This document shows, piece by piece, positions 62,006 through 64,000 of a stretch of DNA of 64,000 nucleotides (the first letter of the stretch is position 1; each line of letters starts with the position of its first letter). The stretch spans positions 124,001 to 188,000 of the forward strand of contig CAWIGP010000009.1 in the NCBI GenBank assembly GCA_963835735.1. Direction: 5' to 3'. This stretch comes from DASQMT01 sp963835735. GTDB lineage: Bacteria; Actinomycetota; Thermoleophilia; Solirubrobacterales; Solirubrobacteraceae. The notes beneath the pieces were generated by a model. It searched no databases. It had not been told where the DNA came from and worked only from the letters and a program-made list of their open reading frames with translations. The position numbers were made by a program, and so were the translations under genes.

Positions 62006-62600
62006 GGTCGGTCAGCAGCTCGGGCAGGCCGGCCGCGATCCGGTGCGCCGCCGCCAGCTCGCCGGCCGCGTGCGTGGTCGTGACCGCCCACACGGTCATG
62101 CCGGCGGCCCGGCCGGCCGCGATCCCGCTCGGCGCGTCCTCCAGCACGAGGCATTGCGCGGGGTCGACGCCGAGCCGCTCGGCCGCCAGCAGGTAGGGAT
62201 CCGGCGCCGGCTTGCCGTGCGCCACGTGGTCGGAGGAGACGAGGACGTCGGGCGCGGCGAGGCCCGCGGCGGCGAGCCGCACGCGGGCGAGCGGCGCCTC
62301 GCACGAGGTCGCGATCGCGACGACCGGCAGCGCGAGCACCGCCGCCGCGCCGGGGTACCCGACGACGCCCTCCGTGTCGCCGATCTCGGCCTCGAGCACC
62401 CACGCCGCCTCGGCGTCGACGAGTTCGGGCGCGACATGCTCGGCGACGACCGCCCGGCTCGGCCTGCCGTGGTTGGCCGCCTGGATCGCGGCGCCGTCGA
62501 TGCTGTGCCGCTTCCCCCAGCGCGCCCAGGCGCGGCTGACCGCGGCGGACGAGTCGACGAGCACGCCGTCGAGGTCGGAGATGACCGCCGCGAACGTCAT
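61986..62600 (-). CDS. HAD-superfamily hydrolase (beta-phosphoglucomutase/phosphatase type)
   Basis: 204 residues. Nucleophile motif ISDLDGVLVDSSAAV, then helical cap, motif II Ser/Thr in VAIATSC, and SSDHVAHGKPAPDPYLLAAE with the Lys, followed by CLVLEDAPSGIAAGRAAGM with the Asp pair. This is the sugar-phosphatase-like subgroup I branch. The substrate is unknown. ATG 62600 overlaps the MFS stop (ATGA). Confidence 0.9.
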   Translation of the reverse strand: MTFAAVISDLDGVLVDSSAAVSRAWARWGKRHSIDGAAIQAANHGRPSRAVVAEHVAPELVDAEAAWVLEAEIGDTEGVVGYPGAAAVLALPVVAIATSCEAPLARVRLAAAGLAAPDVLVSSDHVAHGKPAPDPYLLAAERLGVDPAQCLVLEDAPSGIAAGRAAGMTVWAVTTTHAAGELAAAHRIAAGLPELLTDLSRRAA

Positions 62601-63787
62601 CGCACGGCCGCCTCGTAGTACGCCTCGCTGCGCGCGTCGCGCTCGACGACCGCCGCCTCCGGCTCTGTCCGCGCGGTCGCACGGCGGGCGAGCGCGAACA
62701 CGACGACGGCGCCGAGGATCAGCGTCGCGAGCGCCCACGGCAGCGAGGTCACGTCGGCGAGCACCCCGATCACCGGTGGCCCGGCGAGGAAGCCGATCGA
62801 GCCCATCGAGGAGACCGCCGCGATGCCCGGCCCGGGCGGCGTGTCGGGCTGGCGGCCCGCGGCGCTGAACATCAGCGGTACGCCGTTGGCGACGCCGAGT
62901 CCGACGAGGAACAGCCCGACCAAAGCGGCCGCCGGCTGGCCGATCAGCAGCATCGCGCCGAGCGGGACACCGGTCAGGATCGCTCCCCAGCGCAGCAGTG
63001 CGACCGCGCCGATCCGGCGGTTGATCCCGTCGCCCACGATGCGCCCGAGCGTCATGCCGGCGGTGAAGAACGAGTACGCGAGCGCGGCGAGCGCGGCGCT
63101 CGCGCCGAGGTCCTGGCGCAGGTAGAGCCCGCCCCAGTCCGCCATCGCACCCTCGGTGACCATGACGAGCAGGCAGAGGATCGCCAGCAGCACGACGCCG
63201 CGCGAGGGCAGCGCGAAGTTCTGCGCGTCGTCGCCCTCGGCGGCGGAGCCGTGGCCGATCCGGCTCGCCGTGAAGAACAGGAGCACGAGCAGCAGCGCCG
63301 AGGCGATCGCGACGCTCATGCGCGGGTCGAGCCCGGCCGCGCTGCAGGCTGCCGCGAACCCGGCGCCCGCCATCCCGCCGAACGCCCAGCCGGCGTGCAG
63401 CGACGACATGATCGGCCTCCCGAGGTCCTTCTCCACCTTGACGCCGTGGCTGTTCATGGAGACGTCCTGGGTGGCGGACGACGCCCCGAGCACGAACAGG
63501 CCGAGTGCGACGAGGATCGGCGCGGGCGCGAGCACGGGCAGGTTCACCGCGAGCGCGGTCGCGATCCCGCCCACCCAGACGACGCGCTCGGAGCCGTGGC
63601 GGACGATCGCCTGGCCCGCGACCGGGAAGGCGAGGATCACGGCGATCCCCATCCCGACGATCACCAGGCCCATCGCGCTCTTGGAGAGGTCGAAGCGGTC
63701 CTGGATCCACGGGATCTGCGCAATCCAGGTGCCGATCGCCGCGCCGTTCACGACGAACACGCCGGTGGTCGCCCAGCGTGGGCTCAC
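62597..63787 (-). CDS. MFS transporter
   Basis: 396 residues with twelve helices. NGAAIGTWIAQIPWIQDRFD and LSKSAMGLVIVGMGIAVILA open the protein. DVSMNSHGVKVEKDLGRPIM with LHAGWAFGGMAGAGFAAAC resembles the YbjJ/FucP-like group of MFS carriers. GTG 63787 overlaps the DeoR-type gene stop (GTGA). Together with the HAD phosphatase and the regulator this suggests a small sugar uptake and dephosphorylation unit. Confidence 0.88.
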   Translation of the reverse strand: MSPRWATTGVFVVNGAAIGTWIAQIPWIQDRFDLSKSAMGLVIVGMGIAVILAFPVAGQAIVRHGSERVVWVGGIATALAVNLPVLAPAPILVALGLFVLGASSATQDVSMNSHGVKVEKDLGRPIMSSLHAGWAFGGMAGAGFAAACSAAGLDPRMSVAIASALLLVLLFFTASRIGHGSAAEGDDAQNFALPSRGVVLLAILCLLVMVTEGAMADWGGLYLRQDLGASAALAALAYSFFTAGMTLGRIVGDGINRRIGAVALLRWGAILTGVPLGAMLLIGQPAAALVGLFLVGLGVANGVPLMFSAAGRQPDTPPGPGIAAVSSMGSIGFLAGPPVIGVLADVTSLPWALATLILGAVVVFALARRATARTEPEAAVVERDARSEAYYEAAVR

Positions 63788-64000
63788 GCGCGCGTCACCG
63801 TCACGCCGAGGGCGCGGTATGGATCGAGCAGCTCGTCGGGGGCGTCGCTCTCGGCGACCACGTGGGTGAGCTCGGCGACCGGGGCGACGAGGTACGGGCT
63901 GCCGGCGCGCAGCTTGTCCGACGTGGCGAGGGCGATCACGTCCGCGCTCGCCTCGACCATCGCGCGCTTGACGTGCGCCTCCTCGAGGTCGTCGGTCGAG
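63784..64000 (-). CDS. DeoR-family regulator, C-terminal part (continues beyond window)
   Basis: The frame is open from the window edge to TGA 63784. STDDLEEAHVKRAMVEASAD and VIALATSDKLRAGSPYLVAP are the end of the DeoR C-terminal sensor domain, which binds sugar phosphates (GID.......D..E...KR.m). The helix-turn-helix lies outside. Its coupling to an MFS carrier and a HAD phosphatase fits local control of a sugar gene set. Confidence 0.8.
   Translation of the reverse strand, partial: STDDLEEAHVKRAMVEASADVIALATSDKLRAGSPYLVAPVAELTHVVAESDAPDELLDPYRALGVTVTRA

Overview
The window is very GC-rich and codon use is strongly biased to C or G in the third position. F420-dependent oxidoreductases occur beside mycothiol-type actinobacterial families, and secreted proteins carry a Solirubrobacterales-style C-terminal beta domain. 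These point to a soil actinobacterium, most likely of the class Thermoleophilia (Solirubrobacterales: Conexibacter, Solirubrobacter or Patulibacter relatives). This placement rests on family recognition and was not computed.

Left part, 1 to about 22,200: an accessory zone with many decayed genes. It holds remnants of three transposases (IS481-type at 1,290, IS110 at 1,823, a DDE/DUF772 type at 20,931) and a tyrosine integrase that has lost its catalytic core (8,330). It also holds two isolated 3' halves of tRNA genes (His at 4,337 on minus, Phe at 11,951 on plus), which look like old attachment sites. Fragments of an alcohol dehydrogenase, an acyl-CoA synthetase (three pieces on two strands), a reductase, a beta-propeller protein and an alpha/beta hydrolase lie among them. 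Intact genes in the zone mostly suggest stress and redox functions: an F420 oxidoreductase with a zinc-ribbon partner, a FAD-Rieske fusion, a cyclic-nucleotide-domain thioredoxin-reductase homologue, a UBP zinc-finger protein, a tautomerase, small coiled-coil proteins, and a malic enzyme-fumarase pair overlapping by 4 bases.

Middle, 22,300 to 35,100: a minus-strand cluster of a four-helix membrane protein, an anchored protein, a COG4315-type lipoprotein and the peroxidase Ohr. A disulfide oxidoreductase diverges from it. Then come a secreted ASH-domain protein, an NmrA-like reductase group, a large LuxR regulator with two frameshifts, and azlCD facing an XRE-cupin regulator.

34,500 to 43,100: a plus-strand run (TetR, SRPBCC, TylF-like methyltransferase, pyruvyltransferase-glycosyltransferase) with each junction overlapping by 4 bases. 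It converges on a minus-strand glycosyltransferase and methyltransferase, probably for surface polysaccharide, across a strong hairpin. A P-loop kinase-F420 oxidoreductase fusion follows.

43,100 to 64,000: mostly ordinary chromosomal genes. They include two EamA exporters, a GNAT enzyme, phosphoglucomutase, a glutamine-amidotransferase relative, a Tat-exported glycoside hydrolase, FHA, RNase D, an MFS exporter, L,D-transpeptidase, a PhaC-like hydrolase, EcsC, an SDR and an HD/OB nuclease. Further on are a response regulator with a DHp-only kinase fragment, a double WYL regulator, RfbA, a HAD phosphatase, an MFS exporter and the end of a DeoR regulator. Two intergenic elements bounded by related inverted repeats (43,136 and 53,017) are the most unusual non-coding structures. 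Eight otherwise healthy-looking breaks between 28 and 53 kb are single-base frameshifts, seven of them explained by one extra base. That pattern must be resolved as sequence error or true decay before those genes are called dead.
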